A DNA stretch of 42,478 bases from Oppiella nova (GCA_905397405.1 CAJPVJ010000090.1:1-42478), one strand, 5' to 3'; positions 23,106 through 34,010 are shown, counted from the first letter of the stretch. Notes: generated by a model from the letters alone, not told the origin. Program-made: numbers and translations.

Positions 23106-26100
23106 ATGCCCGGGAAGGTGAAGGTTCGGGTGTTGGCCGGACGTAATCTGCCGGTGATGGACAAGTCCAGCGACACGTCCGACGCTTTCGTCGAGGTTTG
23201 CACACTCTTGCCGTCGATCACATCCACTCACGGATCCATTGACTCCACCCGTACTGACCACCCAATTGTCTGCTAATCTGATCCTTAGGTGAAGTTAGGG
23301 AACACGACATACAAGACGGAAGTGTATCGCCGATCGCTGAACCCCTTCTGGAACAGCGAGTGGTTCCGCTTCGAAGTGGATGACGAGGAGCTACAGGACG
23401 AGCCCTTACAGATCCGGGTCATGGATTACGACACGTATTCGGCGAACGACGCCATCGGCAAGATCTACATCGACTTGAATCCGCTGCTCAGCAAAGACTC
23501 GCGACATGTGATGAGCGGTTGGTTTCCCATATACGACACAATGCATGGCATTCGCGGCGAAATCAATTGTGTGGTCAAAGTGGCCCTCTTTTCCGACGCC
23601 AACCGATACCGACAGTCTTCGTGCGGATTCAAGTTCTTCTACTCACCCGCCATTCCGTTCGGCTACGAGTGCGAAGCTATTCTCGGCTTTGTCGAGGAAT
23701 TGGTGGTCAATCACGACCCGGAATATCAGTGGATCGATAAGATCCGGACCCCTCGAGCCTCCAATGAGGCCCGACAGGCGCTCTTCTCCAAGATTTCCGG
23801 TGAAGTGCAGCGAAGGATCGGTATTAAAGCCATCGATTTGGGCGGAAATGCTGTCGTCAGGTAATTGTCATTCACTTACGAATCGTTTCTGAATATAGGA
23901 TATGAGTGTACCATAAGAATCATTGCTAACCAAATGTATAGCTTATTGAAAACAATTGAGTAATAATCTTAATTATAAATTATACAAATTCTGTTGGCCT
24001 ATAACTACCTGTAATTAATTGTTTAGTGTTAATATAAAATTATTTATTCTATGGTTATACTGTACTGCACTGTACTGGTAATAGAGTTTTTCAAAGTATT
24101 AAGCTATCGTATGACTATTACACCGTAATATTATAGACTATAATTTATAGCGAGTTATTCTTTACAATGTTTGGCATTGAATGAGAAAATTATTTTAAAA
24201 TTAGAGTAAGTGATCATTTTTATTACACATTACATTTTAATCATGTGTTAAATATAGAAAATATATTACTTCTACTGCTTAATAAATTGTTTTGTGTTAT
24301 TTAAAGTATTTTATTTTTAAATCATTACAATTCTTGTGTAATATAAAGTTATCAGCAATACTTCGATATGGAGGGCGAGTCTGGGATTGTGGTCAGAGGT
24401 ATTGGAACTGCAGTTCTGCTCAATAAAGTGGAATCCATTCATCATTTGGGGTCTCTTTCCTCTCAATTCGCAAACTTCTCAGAGTATGTATTCATTGAAC
24501 GCAAAATTATTACCAAATGTTTGATTAAACAAATTTCAATATTTGCAAACATAACCTAACAGTAAAGCCTAGAAAATATTAGATAACCAAAGTGTCGCTA
24601 CTTTTTCATTGCTTACCATTTGTTTGTCTAAAAAGTTTTCTATCATTCAATTCATTGATTCCGATGTTTCTCTCTCTGTGTCTCTCTTTCTCTCTGTCTC
24701 TCCATAATTACCACTATTTTCTGTCCGAATGTCTGGTTATGACTATCCCATGACTCTAACCGTAATGTAAACCTCAAACTCGTTGACCACTGAACTGCTA
24801 GTCCCGGCCGTATAGCTCCAATTGGTGTGGCCTTTCTGTCGAACCTAACCGTTTCAATAAACCCCAACTGGTCGTCAAACTCTTCCACCCCCTCTCCGCC
24901 AGTAATCCATAGAACCCCTTCCCCTTCTCCGAGATTCTCGTCGTCGATATTCAAACTGATCCGTCAGTCAGTGAAAAAGAAACGGCCAGTCATTGGTCTT
25001 TCACTTGAAGCTGAAACTACGCTTCCGGTGACCGATAATAAGCCAATTAAGCCCTTAAAGCGGGTCGCGTCCCAACCCGTCACAGTAACGCTACCCTCGA
25101 CCTCCTGCGTACCAAACCCTCTCCGTCATGACTACAGTACCGTTTCGTTGAGTAGGTCTCCAAATCCTAACGAAGACAATGCTTTGGTCTCCTCTTCACC
25201 GCCCTTAAGAACAACTCCTATTCCTATGACGGCGCCTATATTGACACCCAATAAGGCTTTGTCGCCGACAAAAACAAATCATTTAGGAGTTTATGGCCAG
25301 CGAAGGCTTTCAGAACCAGATCTGAGCGGATCCGCTCCTAAGGGCCACTCAGGACTGAGTAATTCCAGTGGAAGCGGAAGTTCTGGTCGTAAATACATTA
25401 TTTCACCCGAAAGTCTTCATCTTTTAGTAAGAATTGATGAATTTATTTGAAATATTCTGAAAACGTTTGTATTATTTGAAAGGAATACCCCTTCATCACA
25501 ATGAAGTCGTTCCCATCAAACCTTATCCTCCATATCGGAGGAGTTGTTTCCGCCCGTTCTGTCAAACTATTAGGTAATTGTTAACCAAAATCGTTGCTCG
25601 AAATACTGACTTTACTGAACGATTAGATCAAATCAATAATCCGGATGATCCGGAAACTCGAGACGTTTGGTGGACTGAATTAAGGAAAGAAATTCGTTCG
25701 CACAACAGAGCGCTGGCCTGTAATGCAGTCTTGGGTTATACGGAATCCACTCATATTTGTGATGAGATATGCATTCTGTCGGCCTCTGGTACGGCCGCTG
25801 TCCTCAAAACTGGTGATTCCGAACACATCTCTAATTTGATGACAAACGCAAACATTTCTTCCGTGAGTGACAAAAAGGAGACGATTATTGAATGCGAACC
25901 AAATGTTGCGAACAAAGCGCTGAAAGTAGACATCAATTTGGCACAAAATCATTTGGACGATAAAAGTAACTGTCATTTGTGTCACATTCCATACTCGGAG
26001 ACATCGGTGCCATTCCCGGCCACTCTAGTCAAGTGCATGATTTGCAAGAGAGCCAAAGTGCCGGACGTGCTCTTCATGACCATAGAGCCGCCGAAAGCCA

Positions 26101-27897
26101 TTCCCATCTTAGGTCACGGGACACTCATACAGGCGCGCGTCTGTCGCTCCAAAAAGGAGTCAAAGGGTGAACAGTGCGCTAAAGAACTCTCGGATGTAAT
26201 TATCAACACATCACTCACTTTTGTTGTATTGATTGCATAATTGATTCATTGATAGGGACTTCCGTTCTTGGAATACGAATTACATCGACAACTGTTGAGT
26301 AAACTGAAAGTCAAAGGAATGAACGGTTTGTTCAACATATCAGTTCAGGTGTCGTTTGGAGAGAATATGTTAATAGCTGTGGCCACGGGTACCGGTGCCT
26401 TCCTTTCACCACTTCTGCCACCATCGCCACCAAAGATATCATCGGGGAAAGGGATCCAATGTTCCAAACTGAATGAAATTCAGGGTTTAATAATGGAGAG
26501 TATTGCCAGAAACCGAGAACACTATAATATCTTCACTTCTGGTAACAATAATTCCGCCCAAAACGGAGTCAACGTTATTGAAGATAAAGACGATGATAAT
26601 GACGACTCCAATGATGCTATTATGGACAGCATTTTCAATCCGAAGATAGACTTAAACAATGGAAATAAAGAGAGTTGTGTTCTCTTGGAAGTGGACGACA
26701 CCGAAGACGCAGACATTATATCTCTGATGATTGACTCAGACGTCCCCAAAGGATATGAAGTAAAAACTGTTCAAATGAATAGAATTGAAATTAATTGAGA
26801 GTTGTATCCAAGGTCTGCAACAGTGAATGTTTGCCGGGAATGCAGAGCCAATTGGTGTGCAATTTGCAGATGTTTTCTCAGGTCTATAGGGCTAAACTCA
26901 CTTCAATCAAACAGTTCGGTCATCAGTTTGATTGGGTTATACAGGTGTGTCCGCAATCACTACAATTGCTTCTCTTTATTAATAATTTCATTCTTTAGAG
27001 TCTTTTTGTCAAATTTCGTCGACTTATTCCCTGTTGTCTAACGGATTTGAAATTCAGGGTTGATTTACCGGAAGCAGATTTGGTACAAATAACAGTCGTC
27101 GGCACTGCCATTGGTATCGGCCCTCCTATGAAGCACATTAGTAGGAGTAGGAAGCCTACAGGTATTTGATTTAATAATTATTTTCTGTATTGTTTAATAA
27201 AATTCATTGAATTGGTGTTACTTTCAGAGAGCGGTGACACAGACCTTATGTTCACAATGGATGCGATCGGCGAACAAAAAATGAATGAACAAAATGTACA
27301 AAACATATCCCCAACGGGAGCGCCATATCATGTAAACCACAAAATATATCTTTAATTTTGATATAAGATTAAAATTAATTGTATTTATAAAAGACTGCAA
27401 CCAATGAACACTTTGGTATTGAGTTGACTCCACTTTCTTATATACCGAGCGGTCAAATCGATAACTATTTAGGAAATCTGGACTTTTTCTTCATTAGAGA
27501 GAGCACTAGCATCAGAGAAGTATGACTTCTGGTGTATCTATTATAGCAATAATGTTAACATTACATTGTATTTGAATAGTTCGGTGGTTTGAGTGGATTT
27601 ATTCATAGCTTTCTGACCGAAGTGTTCGCAATGGTTCGCTCACATGTGTCCTCTTTGGGAGGCAATGCAATGACATCCTTTCACATCACACAACTCCTAC
27701 TACTCTATAATCCACATAAAAATCAGGTTATAATTGAGTGTTTATGTGAATTGGTTATAATATTTGGATTCATGTGTGTTTAGGCTCAATGTCTGGTCAA
27801 TGTTGCCGGAGATGCTGTTATTGTCCGATACGATAGCAAAGAGAAAACTCGAACTAATAATTCTTCAGACGAGCCTTTGGGCAGTAGTTTGGCTTAA
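23106..27897 (+). CDS. C2CD5: C2 domain-containing protein 5 (C2CD5/CDP138), 13 exons
   Basis: Calcium-dependent phospholipid-binding protein that in mammals is an Akt substrate acting in fusion of GLUT4 vesicles with the plasma membrane. Exons by my splicing: 23106-23195, 23289-23860, 24349-24483, 24802-25426, 25483-25573, 25627-26195, 26256-26759, 26813-26944, 26999-27161, 27228-27331, 27394-27519, 27580-27726, 27784-27897. All are GT-AG and in phase, giving 1,123 residues (human about 1,000). The N-terminal C2 domain keeps all five calcium-binding Asp residues (D19, D26, D76, D78, D84). Later blocks match the family closely: GFVEELVVNHDPEYQWIDKI, HIGGVVSARSVKLL, CILSASGTAAVL, CHIPYSETSVPFPA, LLEVDDTEDAD, FFFIRESTSIRE and EVFAMVRSHVSSLGGNAM. 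The extra length lies mainly in exon 4, a Ser/Pro-rich linker likely to be phosphorylated. The start of exon 4 is the least certain boundary. Confidence 0.95.
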
Positions 27898-28809
27898 AAT
27901 ATGGGTTTAATTTATACCGTAGTTTCATATATTTTTAACATAGGAAAGGAAAGCAATTTCACAAAGTATTACTGAAATGAAAATATTTACAAATTTAGTA
28001 TTAATTGATATGATGTGTAGAGTGCACGCAGTCTTTACATCCGATGTATTAGAAGTTTAAAGATTTACCGGTACTTTAATACTGTTTATTAATACTACAG
28101 TATTAGCATTAGGTGTCTATAAACTGTAATTAGATTTTGTGCTACTTTTTTAACACAAGTTGATTATTTTTTAACTGAATTTTTTATCATTAACTCTTAA
28201 TTTGGTTATTTATTTTTGTTTAATTATTTGCATAAAATGTTTGTCATAATAATATTTGTAAAATATATGAAAAACGAATTGAACAATAAATACAAGACAT
28301 CTCATTGTTTTTAAGCACTGAAAGCACAATAAACTTTGATTTAAGTCTAAGCTAGCTCATTATTCCTCGATATTATCTCCCAATTCAAAGCAAATAGTGT
28401 GTTAGCTTTGGGACCTCAGTATCAAAGTTCACATGAACTCATGCTTTACAAGGATTTCTGCAGTAGAGAAAGCATTCATCATTTAAATTCTGTTTATTAA
28501 ACATACTTTTTATAAAGTAACATTTTTTTAAACAGTAAACCGTTGGATTCATTAAACAGAAAAATTAATTACAGGTACTTATGAATGCAATGTAAAAACT
28601 AATTATTCCTGACATTACCGGTTAATTCTGTGATGAGTGTTGCAATGCGAGTGCAATGAATAGATAATCCCTTTTAGGGTCAGTATTGTTTTGATTTGAA
28701 TGTGAAATTGCATTTGAGCACAAAAGCATTACCCGATCACTGATTTATCACCCAATTGTCACCCAATTATCACCCAATTGTCACCCAATTGACCACTGCA
28801 TTCACAGTA
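27898..28809. other. Spacer between C2CD5 and the BTB gene
   Basis: AT-rich 0.9 kb holding the C2CD5 3' UTR and the upstream region of the next gene. Several AATAAA-type motifs (for example near 28285 and 28329) could serve as polyadenylation signals. Ends in an 11-bp tandem repeat. Confidence 0.55.
28748..28791. repeat. 11-bp tandem repeat, 4 copies
   Basis: Unit TCACCCAATTG repeated four times with one substitution (the second unit ends in A), ending 18 bp before the start codon of the BTB gene, so probably in its 5' UTR or core promoter. Confidence 0.95.
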
Positions 28810-30234
28810 ATGTCTAAACGGTCTTCAGGTGCGGACTTTGGGTCTCCACGAAGTAGTCACAAGAAGTGCAACACTGCCAAAATGGGTCAGCAGTTGATAT
28901 TCATAGACCACACACGTCATGACGACTACGCATACCATCAGCAACTGCTGACCAACAAGAGGCTGTCGGACGAGACGACAGACATTAAGTTTATTGTGGA
29001 GAACGAGGAGATCCCGGCCCACAGACCCGTCATCGAGATCTTGAAGGACAAGCGCCAACTCGTGAAGAATGCCATCGAAAGGGACCGCAAAATGGCGCGA
29101 ATGGAGAACACGTCGGAGGCGAACATCTTTCAGATGAGCGGCACAACTGTGACCGCCTTCAGACAACTGCTGGTCTACATCTACACCGGAATCGTTGAGT
29201 GCGATCTCAGCACTGGTATAGAGTTGGCCACCACTGCCCACAAACTCAAGTTTCACCCGTTGGTGGCAACGCTGGCCCAACAGTTGGCGCAATACAAGGC
29301 TCAGTGTCTTAGCGTCGCGACCGTCGATGACTTGTATCATATCGGGAAGAGCGCCGACAATAAGGACCTGTTGAAGGCGTGCGCCAAGTATTTGGACGAC
29401 AAGAGCGTTGAACTGAATCGGCTGTTCCTCAAGAGAGATGTTCAGAGCAAAGATGCCAACAATGTGTTGACCTATACTTTGGACAGAAATCGGTTTATGA
29501 ATTATATTCACTTTCTTTTGCCCGAAGACACAGAAATCTGTTTCACTTTAAGCGTGTCCTCAGACCGAAACAACTGGACGACTGTTCTCAAGAACACCGA
29601 AATCTACAGCAAGTTCTGGAATTGGGTTTACTTTGAGGAGCGACGGATCAAATACATCCGCTTCTGTCTGACCGACTCGTCGGACCCGCCCTTCAATATG
29701 CGAGACCTCAAGGATGAACACGTGCTCTGCAAACGATCCAACATTGAGCTCGAGTTTCAGACCATCAAAGACACCACATATCTGGTCCCCAAACACGATG
29801 TCATCAAATTCCCCATCAAGAACACCAAATACGTGTTCGACACCGAACTCGGGAGCTATACTTACTGTACTTCCATTGCTTCGGCCAAAGATAAGGGCGA
29901 ACACTATTATTATCATAATATAAACGACGGAAACTTCCTCGAGTTCTTCCTGTCGCAGCCCTGTCTCATCGACTCATTCCGGTTCCACTTGTGGGACGAA
30001 GACAAGCGAACCTATGATTTCAGGGTTGAGATCAAAAGCGAAGACGAAGAGGAGTATTGTCTCATAAAAGACAATAACAACGACTCGTTCGTGAGGAAGT
30101 CTTCGTGGCAGACCATACACTTGCGAAGTCGACGTCCTGTCAGATGGATTCGCATCACCGGCACGAAGGGTCCCCATCACGACAACGAGTTCGCTATTAT
30201 TGACTTTGAATGTCCGGCCATTCGTGGCAAATGA
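28810..30234 (+). CDS. Intronless BTB/BACK protein with two discoidin-like domains (BTBD9-like)
   Basis: Single exon of 474 residues starting MSKRSSGADFG at the first ATG downstream of the 11-bp repeats. BTB domain at about residues 38-145 (DETTDIKFIVENEEIPAHRP, then FRQLLVYIYTGIVECD), BACK-like helices at about 145-215 (DDLYHIGKSADNKDLLKACAKYL). Two F5/8 type C-like beta-sandwiches follow (about 225-325 with SSDRNNWTTV, and 345-472 with SFRFHLWDEDKRTYDFRVEI and RPVRWIRITGT). The order BTB-BACK-discoidin x2 is that of BTBD9, a likely Cullin-3 substrate adaptor, though this protein is shorter (human BTBD9 about 610). Within the BTB fold the usual YF(R/A)xLL helix is replaced by a charged helix. 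Absence of introns among intron-rich neighbours suggests a retrocopy or a lineage-expanded family. Confidence 0.88.
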   Translation: MSKRSSGADFGSPRSSHKKCNTAKMGQQLIFIDHTRHDDYAYHQQLLTNKRLSDETTDIKFIVENEEIPAHRPVIEILKDKRQLVKNAIERDRKMARMENTSEANIFQMSGTTVTAFRQLLVYIYTGIVECDLSTGIELATTAHKLKFHPLVATLAQQLAQYKAQCLSVATVDDLYHIGKSADNKDLLKACAKYLDDKSVELNRLFLKRDVQSKDANNVLTYTLDRNRFMNYIHFLLPEDTEICFTLSVSSDRNNWTTVLKNTEIYSKFWNWVYFEERRIKYIRFCLTDSSDPPFNMRDLKDEHVLCKRSNIELEFQTIKDTTYLVPKHDVIKFPIKNTKYVFDTELGSYTYCTSIASAKDKGEHYYYHNINDGNFLEFFLSQPCLIDSFRFHLWDEDKRTYDFRVEIKSEDEEEYCLIKDNNNDSFVRKSSWQTIHLRSRRPVRWIRITGTKGPHHDNEFAIIDFECPAIRGK

Positions 30235-30476
30235 GACCGTCTTTTAATCGTTTCACTCATACTTTCGTTTTCATTTTTATCATATACCGTACTAACGTAA
30301 AAATCCAAATAAATCTCATTCACTGAATGCACTCAAAAGTGTATTTTATTCAATGTTAATGTTTTGTAAAAATACGATTGTTTTGTCCAATAAAACTGAT
30401 TTAAATTCATTAAATTACGAATAAAAATGAATTTATTTATAAAATATAATTTTCAACATAAGAGTCAATACATCCA
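30235..30476. terminator. Convergent 3' ends (BTB gene and EBP2)
   Basis: 242 bp between two genes converging tail to tail. AATAAA occurs at about 30308 on the plus strand, and TTTATT (AATAAA on the minus strand) near 30432, suitable as polyadenylation signals for each gene. Confidence 0.6.
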
Positions 30477-31460
30477 TCAATTACTCCTACTCTTCATCCT
30501 CTGTCGGACCGACTTTCCCGGTCGTGGTTTGCCGTTCGATGGCTTCGAGTGACGCCTTCGACTGAATTTCGTCATATCCGCAGAACTGCTGGAAGTGTTG
30601 TATTTGGATCTCTTCTTCTGTCCTCCGTAACCGAACTTCGAGTTCTTGTATTTCTGCTTTTGGTTCGCTTTCTGTTGACTCCTCTTCGACTGCTTCTCAC
30701 TTCCATTCTTCAGAATACTCTTCTTCTGAGCGCCGCCTCCCTCTCCGTCCAGAAAATCCAAATTATCCTCTTTTCCCGACTTATACTTCTTGAGCCGATC
30801 CATCATTTCTCTCTTCTCCTTCTGGCGTTTGATCAGTACTTCTGTCTGTATTTTCTTCCCGTATTTCTTCAGTTCTCTCATCTTCTTCGCCTTCTCTGAC
30901 GCATCCATTGCTGTCTGTCTTTTGACTATGTTTTCGCGCACTTTCTTCATGTGGTCATCAGTTTTGGCCATTTCTGCGAAGTAATCGTTGGGTCTTTTGG
31001 TGACCACTCGGAGTCGATTGAGTCTCGGGATGCCCTCCAGGACTGCCGTCTGAGCCCTCCTATAGAAAAGCATTTCGCGTTTGAAGTCGTTATCACTTTT
31101 GTCCAAATTCTGGACCTCTTCGGCACTGATTTCGCCCTTTTTATTCAGCTTTAAGTCTATGTTTCCAAACATTTGCTGCACTTCTGGAGTCACTTTCGAC
31201 GGGTTGTCCGACGAGTCGAGTCTTTCGATCCAATCCAAGTTGAGTCTCATTTGATCCAACTTTGTCTTCAGCGCCGTCTTGTCGTAAATGTGTTCTTCAG
31301 ATGGCTTTAAGGCCACCATTTGGTTGAGTCCGGGCTTCAGGTCTCCCCTCTGGAAGGCGTTCTGCAGCTCTTCGTCCGAATCCACTGACAAGTCGTCGGA
31401 ATCGCTCTCATCTGAAGACACTTTGTTCTTGAGATCCAAAAACATCTTTTTTTTACCCAT
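30477..31460 (-). CDS. EBNA1BP2: rRNA-processing protein EBP2 (EBNA1BP2), 327 aa
   Basis: Nucleolar protein needed for 27S pre-rRNA processing and 60S subunit assembly. Uninterrupted frame; start taken at MGKKKMFLDLKNK because the preceding 25 codons are not conserved. Family blocks visible: acidic N-terminus (SSDESDSDDLSVDSDEE), LNLDWIERLDS, FKREMLFYRRAQTAVLEGIP, RPNDYFAEMAKTDDHMKKVR, KKMRELKKYGKKIQTEVL, KLDFLEG-type NLDFLDG, YKNSKFGYGGQKKRSKYNT and a very basic C-terminal tail ending KSVRQRMKSRSN. Length close to yeast and human EBP2. Divergent from NDUFA13 with 289 bp between start codons. Confidence 0.97.
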   Translation of the reverse strand: MGKKKMFLDLKNKVSSDESDSDDLSVDSDEELQNAFQRGDLKPGLNQMVALKPSEEHIYDKTALKTKLDQMRLNLDWIERLDSSDNPSKVTPEVQQMFGNIDLKLNKKGEISAEEVQNLDKSDNDFKREMLFYRRAQTAVLEGIPRLNRLRVVTKRPNDYFAEMAKTDDHMKKVRENIVKRQTAMDASEKAKKMRELKKYGKKIQTEVLIKRQKEKREMMDRLKKYKSGKEDNLDFLDGEGGGAQKKSILKNGSEKQSKRSQQKANQKQKYKNSKFGYGGQKKRSKYNTSSSSADMTKFSRRRHSKPSNGKPRPGKSVRQRMKSRSN

Positions 31461-31749
31461 TCTTCGCGTAAATATGACTCGAGTTTTGATCAATACTTTC
31501 AATACTTTTAAATGGATTTCAAAATTAAATGACAAAAATCACAAAACAATGTGTTTTTCAATGCATTCATAAATTACATGCAATTTATGGCTCAAAATGT
31601 GAACCATTTGTGGCAAACATTTTGGTCTCAATTACGAGTCGATCCCTGAATTGAATGCAAAACAAATACATTCACTGAAAACGAGACAATATTTTGGACA
31701 CAAATTGATACCTAAATCGGGATCTGATTAGCCATCAGATGAAGAGATC
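31461..31749. promoter_or_regulatory. Bidirectional promoter region EBP2 / NDUFA13
   Basis: Only 289 bp separate the two start codons on opposite strands, so the two housekeeping genes probably share a promoter region. No TATA box that I can identify. Confidence 0.6.
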
Positions 31750-32344
31750 ATGACTACAGCCAATGGATTCAAACAGGAGATGCCGCCGAAGGGCGGGTAC
31801 GCGGAGATCCACTTCACTCGAGTTATACCACAAAAACTCTTCAAAAGTATGTATCAAATACGCGATTATCACTGAATGGTCACTAATGGTCACTAATGGA
31901 TATCTGTTTGCGGTGATAGACTGGTCGCTGATGGCGATGCACATCGGGATGACCTGTTATGCCGTGTATTATCTGAAGCGCCGCAAGAGATATATGGGAA
32001 AGTTGTCGGTCGAGCGCTTTGATCACTACAATGCCATCGAACCACTCCTTCAGGCGGAAAGGGATCGCGCGTTAGGACCCACTCCTCACCACTCATTACG
32101 CCAACCATTGATTGTGTCTTTTCGTTGATCCCGCAGATACTTACGGCACATGCGATATAACCGCGAAGTGGAGCGGGAGCTCATGAAGGACGTGCCCGAC
32201 TGGAAAGTGGGTACTCTATGGGGTAGACCCATCTACTCGACACTACCTCCCGGAGCTCTGCCGGACGTACACGTGACCGAGTGGTACGCCCACAGACACT
32301 ACAAGCAGTGGGAGGACTACTTCTTCCCCGACAAGTGGACATAA
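31750..32344 (+). CDS. NDUFA13: NADH dehydrogenase 1 alpha subcomplex 13 (GRIM-19), 151 aa
   Basis: Accessory subunit of mitochondrial complex I with a single transmembrane helix. Exons 31750-31846, 31920-32070 and 32137-32344. Start MTTANGFKQEMPPKGGYAEI aligns with the KQDMPPPGGYGPI segment of the family. The helix is SLMAMHIGMTCYAVYYL, followed by FDHYNAIEPLLQAERDR and MKDVPDWKVGTLWG, the hallmark MKDVPDWKVG. For exon 2, the acceptor GATAG at 31919 gives a length matching the human protein and avoids extra codons. Intron 1 (73 nt) contains a 10-bp motif repeated (AATGGTCACT twice). Length 151 against 144 in human. Confidence 0.95.
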
Positions 32345-32817
32345 ACACCGCTTCTGTAGACATCTCTAAACAAATTATTATAGAAAATAGTTTACAATTG
32401 ATTTGAATCTTAAATATCTAGTGATTGATTGACTCAAAAAATTTCGATTATAAATGGCTTTAAATTGTTTGTATAATTAATAAAATTAGGTTTTGATCGA
32501 AATATTCTTACTATTACTGTATTCCCAGAATTAGTCGTTAATCTAATATTTATGTTTATTTGTGAGGTTTGCAAACCGATCCGGTGTTCAAATAAAACTT
32601 CAATTATATTCATGTAATAATGGTTTGTATTAGAGATCTGTTGATAAGCGATAAGTGAAAATACAAATAAGTATTAGTTGTTATGTCACGACTGCACTCA
32701 TATGTGTTAGTTTCCCTGGTATTCACACATATCTGATATAAATCTCATAATTCAGACATTCCTGTTATATACCGTAAATAGTTCAGAAGTTATGAGAATT
32801 ATTTGAGCCATAATAAG
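32345..32817. other. Spacer NDUFA13 / PPxY gene
   Basis: AT-rich; AATAAA near 32479 and 32592. Holds the NDUFA13 3' UTR and the promoter of the next gene. Nothing else seen. Confidence 0.5.
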
Positions 32818-33455
32818 ATGTCAGTCCCTTCGAGTGTTGATACCAGAGGACATGGAGGTGCGAGTGGTACGGGAGCTGCAGTGTTAGATAATGATAAATA
32901 TCACCGCGATTTCTATTATTTGGGGAAATCTATGTTAAGACTTGGCATTTGTATATTAATTGTGACGGTTGTGGCAAAGTTGGCATTTGGTGCCATATCT
33001 TCGGTTCTATTGATAACTCTTTGTGATATCACCGCGATTTCTATTATTTGGGAAAATCTATGTTAAGACTTGGCATTTGTATATTAATTGTGACGGTTGT
33101 GGCAAAGTTGGCATTTGGTGCCATATCTTCGGTTCTATTGATAACTCTTTGTGGCATAAGTGGTGTACTCATAATCTTCGGGATAATACGGATCACTTGT
33201 TCGCAAAGTGCGATCAGGAGACGAAGAAACGCCAATTCGTCGGACGATTCCGTCCACATTTCAACCATTTCTAACTTCAGGGCTTTTATTCGGGATAACA
33301 GCCGACCGACTGAACCTAATTATGGAACAACAGCCCACTCCGGGAACAACAGACCATTCAGCAGTCCGGTGCCGGTTATGCCTCCCAGTTATGAACCGCC
33401 GCCCAGTTATGAACAAATTCAGAGTGATTTACAATCAGAAGTTAATCGCAAATAA
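32818..33455 (+). CDS. Small two-helix membrane protein with PPxY motifs (frame broken by a 128-bp tandem duplication)
   Basis: Not recognised as a named family. Start at ATG 32818 (MSVPSSVDTRGHGG). A polar N-terminus leads to two closely spaced hydrophobic stretches (LRLGICILIVTVVAKLAFGA and SSVLLITLCGISGVLIIFGI) with a short turn. A Cys/Arg-rich segment (TCSQSAIRRRRN), a Ser-rich linker and a proline-rich tail MPPSYEPPPSYEQIQ with two PPSY motifs follow. PPxY motifs are ligands for WW domains of NEDD4-type ubiquitin ligases, so a role as a membrane adaptor for ubiquitination or sorting is plausible (inference). As assembled, a direct duplication at 128-bp spacing (32898 and 33026) shifts the frame; with one copy the frame is continuous to the stop at 33453-33455, about 170 residues. 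Intronless as far as I see. Confidence 0.75.
32898..33153. repeat. Direct tandem duplication, 128-bp spacing
   Basis: The block starting ATATCACCGCGATTTC at 32898 recurs at 33026 with one mismatch (GGGGAAA against GGGAAAA). 128 is not a multiple of three, so it breaks the PPxY gene. Length fits an unmerged contig overlap of about 127 bp. Confidence 0.95.
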
Positions 33456-33624
33456 TACTAACATATTAAATATATTAATATATTCTTGTCAACAAATTAT
33501 ACACTATTTAAAGTATAAATGTTTTAATCGATATTTATTCAAAAAATTGTTTGTATAATAGTTATTAAGTTATGTTAAACTCTATAAAACTGTATGAAAT
33601 GTATTATTTTTATATTTATTGAAG

Positions 33625-33879
33625 TCATGTTCTCTTAATGACACCGATTTTGAACTGATTTTTCATATGTTCCGCGTCGTCTGAATGATTGCCTACGAAA
33701 ACAGTGGTCGAGTCCTTTCCCGCGAAGTTCATAATGGGATCACAACCGCCGGGATGGCTGTCCACAAACTTTGTCACATCAAACACTTCGTCTCTTATTA
33801 TAATCCAAAGGGATTTTTTGGTGTTGTGTTTCAGTACTTCATCGACAGTATATTCTTTGTACTTTTTATGGTCACTCAT
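33625..33879 (-). CDS. Cytochrome b5-like heme-binding protein, 84 aa
   Basis: Small electron carrier. The protein is the bare cytochrome b5 domain: YKEYTVDEVLKHNTKKSLWI, EVFDVTKFVDSHPGGCDPI with the HPGG heme-ligand motif (axial His about residue 42), then VFVGNHSDDAEHM, where the second axial His sits in NHS rather than the common GHS. No C-terminal membrane anchor, so a soluble form or a stand-alone domain protein. Start MSDHKKYKEY. The first 43 codons are duplicated upstream (33882-34010), so a second identical ATG lies at about 34008; reading from that one meets a stop at the junction. The duplication is probably an assembly fault and the protein itself is intact. Confidence 0.92.
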   Translation of the reverse strand: MSDHKKYKEYTVDEVLKHNTKKSLWIIIRDEVFDVTKFVDSHPGGCDPIMNFAGKDSTTVFVGNHSDDAEHMKNQFKIGVIKRT

Positions 33880-34010
33880 AGATGGCTGTCCACAAACTTT
33901 GTCACATCAAACACTTCGTCTCTTATTATAATCCAAAGGGATTTTTTGGTGTTGTGTTTCAGTACTTCATCGACAGTATATTCTTTGTACTTTTTATGGT
34001 CACTCATTTC
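33753..34010. repeat. Direct tandem duplication, 129-bp spacing
   Basis: GATGGCTGTCCACAAAC at 33753 recurs at 33882, and the units are identical as far as I can read. The extra copy carries only the 5' part of the cytochrome b5 frame. Same size class as the other junction faults in this window. Confidence 0.95.

Noticed and set aside
28748-28791. CRISPR-like or regulatory array
   Set aside because: Directly abutting 11-bp units without spacers in a eukaryotic genome: a simple tandem repeat.
29560-29916. Minus-strand frames opposite the BTB gene (also 28825-29511)
   Set aside because: Shadow frames of a clearly conserved plus-strand domain protein.
31763-32128. Longer single frame through NDUFA13 exons 1-2
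   Set aside because: Exon 1 is read in the wrong frame (RRCRRRAGTRRS). Splicing at 31847/31919 gives the conserved QEMPPKGGY start and correct length.
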